A stretch of DNA of 64,000 bases from Vacuolonema iberomarrocanum LEGE 07170 (GTDB lineage Bacteria > Cyanobacteriota > Cyanobacteriia > Elainellales > Elainellaceae): assembly GCA_015207365.1 (NCBI GenBank), contig JADEXA010000013.1, positions 1 through 64,000 of the forward strand, read 5' to 3'. Of the stretch, positions 53,894-62,635 are shown one piece after another. The notes beneath the pieces are model-generated. The model did not search any database and had not been told where the DNA came from. It worked only from the letters and a program-made list of their open reading frames with translations. How positions within the stretch are numbered: the stretch's first letter is position 1; the number at the start of each line of letters is the position of its first letter. A program made the position numbers and the translations under genes.

Positions 53894-54472
53894 TCACCGC
53901 AGAATACGACTCAGATCTAAGACGAATCCTGGCAGCACATCGTCTCCAGAAAGAGATGCAGGTGTGTTGCGCACCTCAACAGATGCCCCTTGTCGATACA
54001 CCTCTACTTGCTCGTTTTGGGGATTGATGAGCCATCCCAAAACAACACCGTTTTCCATGTACTCTCGCATTTTGGCTTGGAGCGTATCTAAATCATCGGT
54101 TTCTGAGCGTAATTCGATGACAAAATCGGGTGCGATGGGCGGAAACTTGCGTTTTTGCTCTGGGGTCAACGCATCCCATCGCTCTTGCTTGACCCAAGCT
54201 GCGTCGGGTGAGCGATCGGCTCCATTTGGCAACCGGAATCCCACAGAGGAGCTAAAGACAACCCCCAAATTACTCTGCCGATTCCAGCCAACCAACTCGA
54301 ACATTAGATCAGCTTCACGTTTACCGCCCTCTCCGCCTGCGAGTGACATAACCACCAACTCACCCGCCGCTGTGCGCTCAAATTTGACCTCAGGACTGCT
54401 TTGGCAGAGCTGAAAGAAGGCCTCATCTGTCAATTCAAAGGGTGGCGATAAGTTAACCGTTACAGGAGTCAC
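53894..54472 (-). CDS. Uma2-family (DUF820) protein
   Basis: PD-(D/E)XK-like protein of 192 residues. It shows the typical pattern LTDEAFFQLCQSSPEVKFER..GELVVMSLAGGEGGKREADLMFELVGW and PDAAWV...FPPIAPDFVIELRSETDDLDTLQAKMREYMENGVVLGWLI with the catalytic-like E-x-R (Glu, then SETD). Uma2 genes are highly multicopy in cyanobacteria. Nuclease activity is presumed from the fold only. Confidence 0.88.
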   Translation of the reverse strand: MTPVTVNLSPPFELTDEAFFQLCQSSPEVKFERTAAGELVVMSLAGGEGGKREADLMFELVGWNRQSNLGVVFSSSVGFRLPNGADRSPDAAWVKQERWDALTPEQKRKFPPIAPDFVIELRSETDDLDTLQAKMREYMENGVVLGWLINPQNEQVEVYRQGASVEVRNTPASLSGDDVLPGFVLDLSRILR

Positions 54473-54697
54473 GATAAATTTCAGCTAGACGATGACGGTG
54501 TCCGTTAACTCTGCTATGCCTGCTAGGTTTACCTTGCTTCAGGTAAGGGTATTCCCTGGGTTACTTAAGCTCATATCAATTCGATGAAAACAAAAATATT
54601 TGTAGTGGGTTCTGCGCAAATTGCTATCAGAGGACATAAGAATTCAAACGGGTTGTTTTGATTCCCATGCCCTCCCAAATAAAGTTGCAAGCTGTGT

Positions 54698-54928
54698 CTA
54701 GACAACCTGCTCGACTTCGGCGATTTCGGGAATCGATTCGCGAAGTTTGCGCTCGATACCCATGCGCAGGGTCATGGTAGAGCTGGGGCAAGAGCCGCAA
54801 GCACCTTGCAGGCGCAGGCGAACGACGGGGCCATCCAGTTCAACCAGCTCAACGTTGCCGCCATCAGACATCAGGTAAGGGCGTAGTTCATCCAGTACGG
54901 ATTCGACATTGTCATTGGTGAGTTCCAT
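54698..54928 (-). CDS. Nfu-type Fe-S scaffold (NifU C-terminal domain)
   Basis: Small Fe-S carrier of 76 residues, starting [19 protein letters not shown], with the cluster cysteines in CGSCPSS (Cys44, Cys47). In cyanobacteria and plastids this CnfU/NfuA-type protein receives clusters from SUF and passes them to photosystem I and ferredoxin. It is encoded 42 kb from the suf operon and is monocistronic. No SufR box was noticed upstream. Confidence 0.93.
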   Translation of the reverse strand: MELTNDNVESVLDELRPYLMSDGGNVELVELDGPVVRLRLQGACGSCPSSTMTLRMGIERKLRESIPEIAEVEQVV

Positions 54929-55073
54929 CGCTCAGGATCCAGTTATGGGTTGCTAAAGGTCAAAAAAATCCAAAACTATTAAGGGAGACGCGACACGTTT
55001 GCGATCGCACCTCCCTTCATTTTAGGGGAATTTGGACTTTATCAACAAGTAGGTTGCTAAAGTCTGAGCATAA

Positions 55074-55733
55074 TTAGGAAACCGCCGCTGTTGCCGGTTG
55101 CAGCATGGCAATGTTGCTGAAGCTAAAGGACTGCGTATCGGGCTGTTCGCCTTCGGTTTTGATGGTGCGCTGATTCAGGATGTAGTAGTCGCCCACCTTC
55201 TCATAGTTGTCCTCAAACACGCTCTTGCCCCCTTTTTGCTCCCCGGTCTGAGGATCGTGATACACAGAGTCGTAGGTATGGGACAGGTAACCTGCTTCGG
55301 TTTGGTGGCTAGAGAAGGTGTTGATGGTGACAACGATGCCGTGGATATGGCGATGCACCAACACCACTTCGTTGTCGCGGATTTTGTAATAATCCCCAGT
55401 GGACTTGCCACCGACGAGGAGTTTCACGGCACCCGTGTCGTCCGTTTCTGCCAACTCGAAGGAGTTTTTGCTGTGGGTGTCGTCGAAGGAACGGCGGATG
55501 CGGTGGATAGCGATTTCCTGCAGTTGCCCGGCCAGTTGCTTCTTCGCGTCTTCGTCATCGATGCCCGAAATATCGGAACTGAGGTTGGAGTTGACTTTTA
55601 CTTGCCCGGTATGAACCTTGCCATTCCAGTCGAAGGTAACATCGGCGGTGTAACCGGGGAAGCCGCGATCCCAGGTATAGCGATTTTCGTAGGCTGCCCG
55701 CATGATTTCGCGAGCATCTTGCGTTGTAGTCAT
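55074..55733 (-). CDS. DUF3386 family protein
   Basis: Conserved cyanobacterial protein of 219 residues beginning MTTTQDAREIMRAAYENRYTW. Beta-rich, with GYTADVTFDWNGKVHTGQV, IHRIRRSFDDTHSKNSF and HTYDSVYHDPQTGEQKGGKSVFEDNY, typical of DUF3386. No signal peptide and no known function. The frame runs upstream to 55793, but ATG 55733 is the family start. Confidence 0.82.
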   Translation of the reverse strand: MTTTQDAREIMRAAYENRYTWDRGFPGYTADVTFDWNGKVHTGQVKVNSNLSSDISGIDDEDAKKQLAGQLQEIAIHRIRRSFDDTHSKNSFELAETDDTGAVKLLVGGKSTGDYYKIRDNEVVLVHRHIHGIVVTINTFSSHQTEAGYLSHTYDSVYHDPQTGEQKGGKSVFEDNYEKVGDYYILNQRTIKTEGEQPDTQSFSFSNIAMLQPATAAVS

Positions 55734-55868
55734 AAAAAAATCTTCCTCAAATCCTTTACCAGTGTAGGGTGATTTCCTGGTAGGTGGGCGCATTGAGGCG
55801 TTGTGTTTCGATAAGAAGCGTGAATCAGTTTGGCGACTTGAGAAATCCCCGACGCATCGGTCAAGAAC

Positions 55869-57065
55869 TCATTCGCGGAGCAACAAGTAATAGAGTTCGC
55901 CAGTGGTGTTCATTAGCCCGGCGCGATCGCCCGCAACCTGTCCCGTCCCCATAAATACATCGACCCGCCCGGCTCCCAGAATGGCACCTCCGGTATCCTG
56001 ATCCAGCACGAAGCGGGTTACGCGTCGGGGAAACAAGTTGCCCTCGGAATCGGGGTAAGGCAAATCGGTGTGGATGAGTGCCAAGGCTCCCGGCGGCATC
56101 AAGGTTTTGTCAGTGGCGATCGAGCGCTCTGGCGTCACGGGGACGCTGAGGTTTCCGATGGCGGGTTGCCCAGCCGTTTCGCGGAAGAAGACGAAGCGAT
56201 CGTTGCGGGGGAGATATTCGTTCAATTCGGCTGGATTTTGGCGGAAATAGTCGATTACGGCGGGTAGGGTCAGACCATCTTCGGCAACCTTGCCGTCATT
56301 CACCAGCTCTCGACCAATGCTGACATAGGGATATTCCGTGCGTCCGGCATAGCCAATGCTCAGCCATCCGCCCGTGGTCAGTTGCAGCCGCGCAGACCCC
56401 TGGACTTGCACCAGATAGGCATCGAGGCGATCGCGCATCCACACCAACTCCAGCCCCCGCAACCGTCCTTGGCTCCCCTGCAAGCCATCGGCACCCTCCA
56501 GTTCTGCGCGGGTGGGATGGGGCATCTCCCAGGACTCCAGATCCATGGGCTCCCGATAGAGGGGATAGCGAAATTCTGCTGTGGGAACCCGACTGGCCGG
56601 ATAAACCGGTTCAAAGTAGCCGGTGAAGCCAACCGTTCCCGTATCAATATCCCCCGTGGATTGGTAAAACTCAAACTCATTCAATACCGCTGCTTGCAAG
56701 GCTTCCAGGGAAGTAGCCGTTTGCACGAGTTCACGAAAGCGCAGCAGGCTACGGCGGACGCGATCGCGGCTAAACACCGTGCCCTCATGGGTTCTGACGT
56801 ACTCGGTGTAGTCTGCTTCAGCGGCGGGGGTTTCCAGGTATTCCAGGGAATAGTCGATCGCCTGTAGCATGGCAGCGCGATCCTGCCAGAGTCGATTGTC
56901 CCGCAGCAGGGAGTAGCGTTCCTGTCGCGATCGCACATCTGTAGGCTGCAGCGGTTGGAGATGCGTCTGGGCGATCGCCCCGCCTGCCTGCCCTAAACTA
57001 CTCAACGCACCGAGGGCGATCGCCCCCAGCAAACTGCCCAGCGCTAACCTCATCCCACGCACCAT
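55869..57065 (-). CDS. mltA: membrane-bound lytic murein transglycosylase A (MltA)
   Basis: Peptidoglycan-cleaving enzyme of 398 residues. A signal peptide (LALGSLLGAIALGALSSLGQAGGAIA) is followed by the MltA domain (about 140-300: GFTGYFEPVYPASR, FRYPLYREP, VQVQGSARLQLTTGGWLSIGYAGRTEYPYVSIG) and the C-terminal 3D domain with the catalytic Asp in VLDQDTGGAILGAGRVDVFMGTG. Its length is usual. It lies 2 bp after the small 83-residue gene, so the two are likely one transcript. Confidence 0.92.
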   Translation of the reverse strand: MVRGMRLALGSLLGAIALGALSSLGQAGGAIAQTHLQPLQPTDVRSRQERYSLLRDNRLWQDRAAMLQAIDYSLEYLETPAAEADYTEYVRTHEGTVFSRDRVRRSLLRFRELVQTATSLEALQAAVLNEFEFYQSTGDIDTGTVGFTGYFEPVYPASRVPTAEFRYPLYREPMDLESWEMPHPTRAELEGADGLQGSQGRLRGLELVWMRDRLDAYLVQVQGSARLQLTTGGWLSIGYAGRTEYPYVSIGRELVNDGKVAEDGLTLPAVIDYFRQNPAELNEYLPRNDRFVFFRETAGQPAIGNLSVPVTPERSIATDKTLMPPGALALIHTDLPYPDSEGNLFPRRVTRFVLDQDTGGAILGAGRVDVFMGTGQVAGDRAGLMNTTGELYYLLLRE

Positions 57066-57067
57066 GC

Positions 57068-57319
57068 TCAGAATCGATCCACACTACCCGAAAAGATGGG
57101 CTCAATTCGCAGTGCCATCACCTTTGAGGGACGCACCACCATGTATTCCCCTTGAATATTCTTGATCGGCACGTTGATGAATTCATCGGAACCAGATTTT
57201 GGCACTAACTCACTGGTGTACCACTTTTGAAAATCCTGAATTGTCGGGAAGCGCACCTCTTCCCGGTGTCCACCCTCGATCATCATGTGGACAGCAATTT
57301 CGCTCGGAGTTCTAGGCAT
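57068..57319 (-). CDS. small conserved cyanobacterial protein
   Basis: Protein of 83 residues, PRTPSEIAVHMMIEGGHREEVRFPTI near the start and FINVPIKNIQGEYMVVRPSKVMALRIEP near the end. It reads as a compact strand-helix-strand fold without catalytic residues. Translation ends 2 bp before mltA, implying coupling. Not recognised as a named family. Confidence 0.65.
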   Translation of the reverse strand: MPRTPSEIAVHMMIEGGHREEVRFPTIQDFQKWYTSELVPKSGSDEFINVPIKNIQGEYMVVRPSKVMALRIEPIFSGSVDRF

Positions 57320-57538
57320 AAAGTTGTCCTGGCTATCGCTTACTATCGCTTGCCACGTCGTCCCTGCAACCTTGGCAATGCCGCAATTGTTGACTCATGG
57401 GACTCACCAACGGGCAACCCAATCATTCCCCAAAAGTATAGAAAAGCGAACGCCTCCCTGTACCTCAGACATCATAATCCGACATGAAATGATTCCATCT
57501 CAAAACCAAAAGGAAACGGTGGAAGTCCAGATCGCAAC

Positions 57539-58336
57539 CTAAACAATCTCATCGGGATTAATTCCCATCGACCGCAGTCGTTCGGCCAATGCTTGTGCCT
57601 TTTCCTCTGCCGACTCTGCCCGCTCGATGGCCTGATTGAGGGATTGTTCTTGCTCGTCAAACCGCTCGGCATCTGTGGGCAACCAGTTCGACGCCGCATC
57701 ATACCACCGTAACCATTTACGGGTGACGCCCTCAAACGTTCCCTGCCAAACGCCAATACCTACTTGCAACTCGGAGATCCAGAGGCGCTGTTCCGACAGA
57801 TTGAGTTCCTGATACCGTCCGTTCTGCAATCCAAACACACGGAAGCTATCAGTGTAACGATCGAACAAAACGTAATACGGAATGCGCAGGATTTGTTCGT
57901 AGACATACCACTTGGTGGGTGGGCGATCGCCCAAGCGCTCCGCTGTGCCCAAATCCTCGTCTTCCGTGCCAGGGGAAAGCAACTCAACCGCCACAAACGG
58001 GCTAACTCCCTCCTGCCAGACAACATAACTTAGGCGCATATCAACGCCATCATAAAGTCGCGACACCCCCGGCACGAGGAACCAGTCGGGGCGCTTGTAC
58101 CAAAGGGGATGGCGGCTATCGTAGTACAGATTCAGGTTTGTCCCTATGAACCGATTGTCGGACGCATAGGTCGGAAGACGCAGGGTACTACTAAGTAGAC
58201 GAGGTTGGAGGTCGTGAAATTCGTCAGGCAAGCCAGGTTCCTGGGGCTCTTCGCTGGGAAGATCGTACATAGTGGGCAGGGTTTCGCGGGGCGATCGCGG
58301 AGGATCGCTTTGCGGTACGGACAGGCGGCTGAACAT
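57539..58336 (-). CDS. Uma2-family (DUF820) protein with coiled-coil tail
   Basis: Protein of 265 residues: a Uma2-type core (about 35-200, WYKRPDWFLVPGVSRLYDG, VSPFVAVELLSPGTEDEDLG, LRIPYYVLFDRYTDSFRVF) and a C-terminal helical tail rich in Glu, Ala and Gln (LNQAIERAESAEEKAQALAERLRSMG). This long-tailed Uma2 form is frequent in cyanobacteria. ATG 58336 is preferred; the frame upstream runs through a tandem repeat (58370-58430). Confidence 0.85.
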   Translation of the reverse strand: MFSRLSVPQSDPPRSPRETLPTMYDLPSEEPQEPGLPDEFHDLQPRLLSSTLRLPTYASDNRFIGTNLNLYYDSRHPLWYKRPDWFLVPGVSRLYDGVDMRLSYVVWQEGVSPFVAVELLSPGTEDEDLGTAERLGDRPPTKWYVYEQILRIPYYVLFDRYTDSFRVFGLQNGRYQELNLSEQRLWISELQVGIGVWQGTFEGVTRKWLRWYDAASNWLPTDAERFDEQEQSLNQAIERAESAEEKAQALAERLRSMGINPDEIV

Positions 58337-58369
58337 GAGTAAGCTCTCCGGAAAGCGGCAAGCAGTCGT

Positions 58370-58430
58370 TCGCATGCATGCGGGTCGTCCGCAGTGAATG
58401 CGGGTCGTCCGCAAAGCATGCGGCTCATGC
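58370..58430. repeat. tandem ATGCGGGTCGTCCGCA repeats
   Basis: Two full units ATGCGGGTCGTCCGCA (about 58378 and 58398) and a diverged third copy (ATGCGGCTCATGC), each with a GCGG..CCGC inverted core. It lies exactly between the Uma2 and TIR-like genes, overlapping the end of neither. Confidence 0.7.
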
Positions 58431-59192
58431 TACTAGATTAAACCGCTGTAATTGGGTTTCTAGGGTGCTGAGCAGCGACTTGCGTAAATCAGTTTTGCCT
58501 TTGAACAGGACGCGGCTGCTGTTAGGCAGGTCGAAGGGGAATTGACCTGGCACATCGTTGCGCTCCATTTGCGCTAGCAAAATTTGCTCGGGGCGCTTGC
58601 ATTGCAGGGCATAGCCAAGCTCAACGCATACTTTTGGATTGGGGAACAGTTGAGGCGGACTACCATCCACCTGGATGATCGGCGTGCCATCGGCCACGAA
58701 TAAGAGGGAGCTGCGGATCTTCCGCATTAGGGTGCTATTGAGCCGTACGGGGGCGTCGGTCAGGCGATGGGACTCTTGCAGGGTCAGGGGGAGGCGCGAT
58801 CGCCGATTGAATTTATCCAAACACTCTTCCAAGGCATCTCGTAGCAGGGAACCCGCTTCGGGAAACTCGGTTTGATAGCAGAAGAAAATCACAGGCTCCA
58901 AGCGCGATAGCGAATCTTGCTTGGTGAAATACATCTCATGGCTAATCAGATCGACATTGGCGATCGCATAGCTACCGCTGCCTTCGATGTAAAATTCCAC
59001 CGTTTCTCCATCCAAGTAGCGCTGGAACCAATCCGACTCTTTTACCTCATCGCTGTCATCCAGAAAATCTGCTCGCAGCGCCGACTTCAGCAAGCTGTTT
59101 TTGCTGAGCCGCAAGTCGTGTGGGCGCTTTTCTAGCTCCCGGATTGGTTCATATTCCTCGAGATACCAGGCTTTGAGCGCAATGATAGCCAT
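58425..59192 (-). CDS. TIR-like/nucleotide-binding domain protein
   Basis: Protein of 255 residues starting MAIIALKAWYLEEYEPIRELEKRP. The C-terminal half has the pattern seen in bacterial TIR-like and effector-associated nucleotide-binding domains: SSLLFVADGTPIIQ, then FPNPKVCVELGYALQCKRPEQILLAQ (N..V..ELGYA), then PFDLPNSSRVLFKGKTDLRKSLLSTLETQL. The N-terminal half is unassigned. Such domains often act in defence or signalling by NAD or nucleotide binding, but no partner nucleotidyltransferase is near. The upstream in-frame extension to 59339 is not protein-like. Confidence 0.6.
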   Translation of the reverse strand: MAIIALKAWYLEEYEPIRELEKRPHDLRLSKNSLLKSALRADFLDDSDEVKESDWFQRYLDGETVEFYIEGSGSYAIANVDLISHEMYFTKQDSLSRLEPVIFFCYQTEFPEAGSLLRDALEECLDKFNRRSRLPLTLQESHRLTDAPVRLNSTLMRKIRSSLLFVADGTPIIQVDGSPPQLFPNPKVCVELGYALQCKRPEQILLAQMERNDVPGQFPFDLPNSSRVLFKGKTDLRKSLLSTLETQLQRFNLVA

Positions 59193-59516
59193 GATGAGCA
59201 GCGACCTCCTGAGCAAAATCCAGGATGAACAGAACAGGATCAACGGGGAAGCAAGCCGGAGCAAAAGGCTGAAGAAAGCGCTGGAAATTGCCCTCAATGA
59301 TAGGCGATCGCGCTCCCTTCTCTCGATTATTTCTTTCACAACGACCTAAAAATGTATTTGACTATTATAGTTCATTTGTACTCAAATTTGGTTTGGATGG
59401 TTATGCTCTGTCAAAATCCCATTACAAGTATCAAGGCCAAAGAGTATGCTACTGGTAGGATTTGTAGTCCGCTTGAGCGCTATATGTAGTTTCTGTTCTC
59501 CTGGTGCTGGCTATTG
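59193..59516. other. gene-free stretch
   Basis: 324 bp between the TIR-like gene and the MBL-fold gene. AT-rich around 59340-59400. I see no gene, hairpin or clear promoter. Confidence 0.35.
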
Positions 59517-60224
59517 TTAGAGCGTGGGTTGGAGCGATCGCATCGCGTCTAAATCGAGTGCTGCCAGCTTTTCGTAGGCTCCGTCGATCGCCCGACGCCC
59601 CCGCAAAAAGCCCGTGTTTGCTCCCGGACAAATCCAGCGGAGGGTATCGGGCGAAAATTCTTGGCGCAGTCGTTCGACACTCCGCAGTTGTCGAAACCAA
59701 TGAAAGGTTTTGGATGCTCGCAGAGGAACAGGATTGCCCTGGCGATCGGGGACTAGATGTCGCCCGGAAAACAACACACCTCCCTGATATTGGTGATACA
59801 CACAGGAGGAGCCGGGGGTATGGCCTGGTGTCCAGAGGATGCGGCTGTGGGCAGTAAGGGTGAAATCCTGGTGGAAAGTCGTAACAGTTGTGCCGGGAAG
59901 TAGGTAGGATTCTTGTTCTTGAATGACGATTTCGCAGTCAAAGGCATCTTGTAGTTCGCGGACGTGGGCGATCGCCCCCCGATGGGTCAGCACTAGCCAG
60001 CGGATACCACCCTGCATGTGCAAAAAATCGCGATGGGTTTCATCCCAGGCCGGACAATCCACCAAAATATTGCCGTCTGAATCGGCGATGAAATAGGCCG
60101 TTCCCCCCAGGATGTCGCGGTTGGGTGGAAACGCAAAAATGCCATCAACGACAGAGCGAGGCGGCTTCCCAGAGCCAGGTGCTGGCGGTTTGATGCGGTC
60201 AAAATCAGAAGGCGAGGCAGCCAT
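59517..60224 (-). CDS. MBL-fold hydrolase with altered metal site
   Basis: Metallo-beta-lactamase-fold protein of 235 residues. Fold landmarks: NILVDCPAWDE, LVLTHRGAIAHVRELQDAF near 77-95, LWTPGHTPGSSCVYHQ near 130-145, VLFSGRHLVPD near 150-160. The normal HxHxDH metal motif is here HRGAIAH, and the later Asp ligand (SGDH) is Arg (SGRH), so binding of two zinc ions looks impossible. It may be non-enzymatic, bind one metal or act differently. An N-terminal Pro-rich leader (IKPPAPGSGKPP) precedes the fold. Confidence 0.8.
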   Translation of the reverse strand: MAASPSDFDRIKPPAPGSGKPPRSVVDGIFAFPPNRDILGGTAYFIADSDGNILVDCPAWDETHRDFLHMQGGIRWLVLTHRGAIAHVRELQDAFDCEIVIQEQESYLLPGTTVTTFHQDFTLTAHSRILWTPGHTPGSSCVYHQYQGGVLFSGRHLVPDRQGNPVPLRASKTFHWFRQLRSVERLRQEFSPDTLRWICPGANTGFLRGRRAIDGAYEKLAALDLDAMRSLQPTL

Positions 60225-60481
60225 AAGCTTATATATAGGGGTTAATTTACCAGCCGAATGAGTGCATTCTCTTGTGGAGAGGGGCGATCGCCCTTCCGGC
60301 TATCCCAAAAGAAAAGGTTAAGCTCTGGGCAAGCGAAGGGGAAAAGCTATGATCATATAAAAGGGATGCCCTTCTATCACCTTAAGACGGTTATCCTGGT
60401 GATGTTTATCGGCATCGGCATGGCTTTACCCCAGGCGGATGGTTCGTTCTCTGTAGGTTCTTCGTTTTTGTGACAAGCGGC

Positions 60482-61984
60482 ATGGCTCTCTGGTTCCTCC
60501 TTCTGGGGGTTTTGGGACTATTTACATACTTCACGGTGAAGCGTAGCGCCGCAGGCGTGACGCGCACTCCGGTATGGCTGCTTTGGCTCGTGATGATGGC
60601 TCCAGCCCTAATCTGGACGGCCTGGTTGGTGGTCAATGGCGAAGACGCGCAGATGCCGTTGTTGCTGTTGTTGGGGCCCTTCTTAATCTCTCCAGTGTTG
60701 TATTGGAGTCTGGTGCAGTGGGGGCGTATTTCTCCTTCCCCAGATAAAGCGGAGCCCAATGCCACAGAAAATGGCAACTCCGACGCGGCACAATCGAATC
60801 CGCTTCAGCCCAAAGCGGTTATTAAACCCATCAATCGGGAGGAAGAGGCCACCCTACAAACCTGCTTCCCCTGGTCGATTTACTATTTACAAAATGTTGA
60901 ATATCGTCCCCAGGCACTCATCTGTCGGGGGCAATTGCGGTCTTCCCCAGATCTGGCCTATAAGACCGTTCGCGAAAATATTGAGACACAGTTTGGCGAT
61001 CGCTTCCTCGTCATTTTTCAAGAAGGCTTGAATGGTAAGCCTTTCTTTGCCCTCATCCCTAATGTGCAGACCAAAGCCAGTGCCGTGCGCAGCAAAGCCC
61101 GGACCCGTCCGATGCTGGCATTGGTATTGTTACTGCTAACCCTTGTGACTACCACGTTCGGCGGGTTACTCCTGGCAGGGGTTACGCCCGGTGATCCCCC
61201 TCTAGAGGGTACAGAAATGCTGGCTATGGGCTTGCCCTACGGCCTAGCGTTGATGGCGATTTTAGGGTGTCATGAACTGGCGCATTATCTGGCGGCACGA
61301 CGCTACAAAATTCAAGTCACCTTGCCCTACTTCATCCCCATTCCGCCGACGCCGATTTTCCCCTTTGGAACCTTTGGGGCGTTTATTCAGATGCGATCGC
61401 CTGTCCCCAACCGCAAAGCCCTATTTGATGTCGGCATTGCCGGGCCGCTTGCGGGGTTGATTGTCACACTACCGTTCTTGTTCTGGGGGCTGGCACAATC
61501 CCAGGTCGTTGAACGGGCAGAAGCCTCTACCATCCTCAATTTCGATTCGTTTGATCCCCAGGCATCCTTGCTGTTAACCCTTTTTAGTTGGTTGGCGCTG
61601 GGTGCACAGTTAACGGCGGAGAATGCGATCGACCTACATCCTGTGGCGATCGCTGGGTGCATCGGGCTGATCATCACAGCTCTTAACCTCATGCCAGTCG
61701 GTCAGCTGGATGGGGGGCATATTGTCCATGCGATGTTTGGGCAACGCATGGGGGCAAATATTGGGCAGGTTGCCCGGTTGCTGATTCTTCTGCTCTCCTT
61801 TGTGCAGACAGAATATTTACTCTGGGCCATTTTGCTCCTATTTATTCCGGCTGTGGATGAACCTGCCCTCAATGATGTCACTGAACTCGATAATCGCAGA
61901 GATTTTCTGGGGCTGTTGACGTTGGCGTTGTTGGTCTTCATCATTTTGCCGACACCCCCCCAAATTCTTCGACTTCTGTTCTAG
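60482..61984 (+). CDS. site-2 protease family membrane metalloprotease
   Basis: Intramembrane protease (M50 family, EGY1-like) of 500 residues. About eight membrane segments. The HELAH zinc motif lies at about 264-268 and the third ligand region NLMPVGQLDGGH near 407-418. A soluble N-terminal part (about 85-205, EATLQTCFPWSIYYLQNVEYRPQALICRGQL) is typical of cyanobacterial and chloroplast EGY proteins. It probably cuts a membrane-bound regulator. GTG 60470 is also in frame; ATG 60482 is preferred. Confidence 0.9.
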   Translation: MALWFLLLGVLGLFTYFTVKRSAAGVTRTPVWLLWLVMMAPALIWTAWLVVNGEDAQMPLLLLLGPFLISPVLYWSLVQWGRISPSPDKAEPNATENGNSDAAQSNPLQPKAVIKPINREEEATLQTCFPWSIYYLQNVEYRPQALICRGQLRSSPDLAYKTVRENIETQFGDRFLVIFQEGLNGKPFFALIPNVQTKASAVRSKARTRPMLALVLLLLTLVTTTFGGLLLAGVTPGDPPLEGTEMLAMGLPYGLALMAILGCHELAHYLAARRYKIQVTLPYFIPIPPTPIFPFGTFGAFIQMRSPVPNRKALFDVGIAGPLAGLIVTLPFLFWGLAQSQVVERAEASTILNFDSFDPQASLLLTLFSWLALGAQLTAENAIDLHPVAIAGCIGLIITALNLMPVGQLDGGHIVHAMFGQRMGANIGQVARLLILLLSFVQTEYLLWAILLLFIPAVDEPALNDVTELDNRRDFLGLLTLALLVFIILPTPPQILRLLF

Positions 61985-62073
61985 ATTGACGCCACTCGTT
62001 TCAGAAACATGGACAATAGGTTGGAAGATCGTGCCATTATTATTGACCATTCCCTATGGAGAGGAACCCTGCA

Positions 62074-62574
62074 ATGACACAGGATGTCCGGCAGTGGTTA
62101 GCTGAAATTAAAAATTTGCAGCAGAAGCTAGACGCTGCCCATCGAGAGCGTGACGAAGCCTATGGAAGTGCGGCAAACTGGCGCAGTCTCTATGAAACAG
62201 AGGCCCAACAGCGCCGCAACGATGCAGCCGTAGCTCAGCAACAACTCCAAGCCCTGACCATTGAATTGGCGCGGCTCCAGTCGGAGAAGCTACCAATTTC
62301 AGCAACAGGCGATGCTCCAGACAAGCTGCAGCAACAGGTCGCGGCATTGCCGCCCGATGAGTTGCAAACCATGTTGGTGCAAACATTGGTAGAGTGCGAT
62401 CGCCTCGCCCAGGACCTTGTCGCTGAGCAGGAGGAGCATACCAAAACCCGCCAAGAGCTGACCGCTGCCTTGGGCGACACCATCGAGCAACTTTCACGCG
62501 CCCGTACGTTGAAAACCCCGGAAACATCCATAATCCGGGCTGAGGAGTCGGGAGAAGAAAGCAACGGACATTAG
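62074..62574 (+). CDS. coiled-coil protein, cyanobacterial
   Basis: Protein of 166 residues, almost wholly helical: TQDVRQWLAEIKNLQQKLDAAHRERDEAY, then RNDAAVAQQQLQALTIELARLQSEK and a second coil (QTLVECDRLAQDLVAEQEEHTKTRQEL). A polar tail ends it. The layout matches small conserved cyanobacterial coiled-coil proteins of unknown role. ATG 62074 is preferred over 62056 for the GAGAGGAA site. It lies 89 bp after the site-2 protease gene and may be co-transcribed. Confidence 0.65.
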   Translation: MTQDVRQWLAEIKNLQQKLDAAHRERDEAYGSAANWRSLYETEAQQRRNDAAVAQQQLQALTIELARLQSEKLPISATGDAPDKLQQQVAALPPDELQTMLVQTLVECDRLAQDLVAEQEEHTKTRQELTAALGDTIEQLSRARTLKTPETSIIRAEESGEESNGH

Positions 62575-62635
62575 CCCCAGCCCGACGCCCCGTCGATTTG
62601 GGATGGCTCACTCGCCTCAAGCCAGAAGCCTGTCG

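Noticed and set aside
58370..58430. CRISPR-like array
   Set aside because: Units are directly adjacent with no spacers and no cas genes occur in the window.
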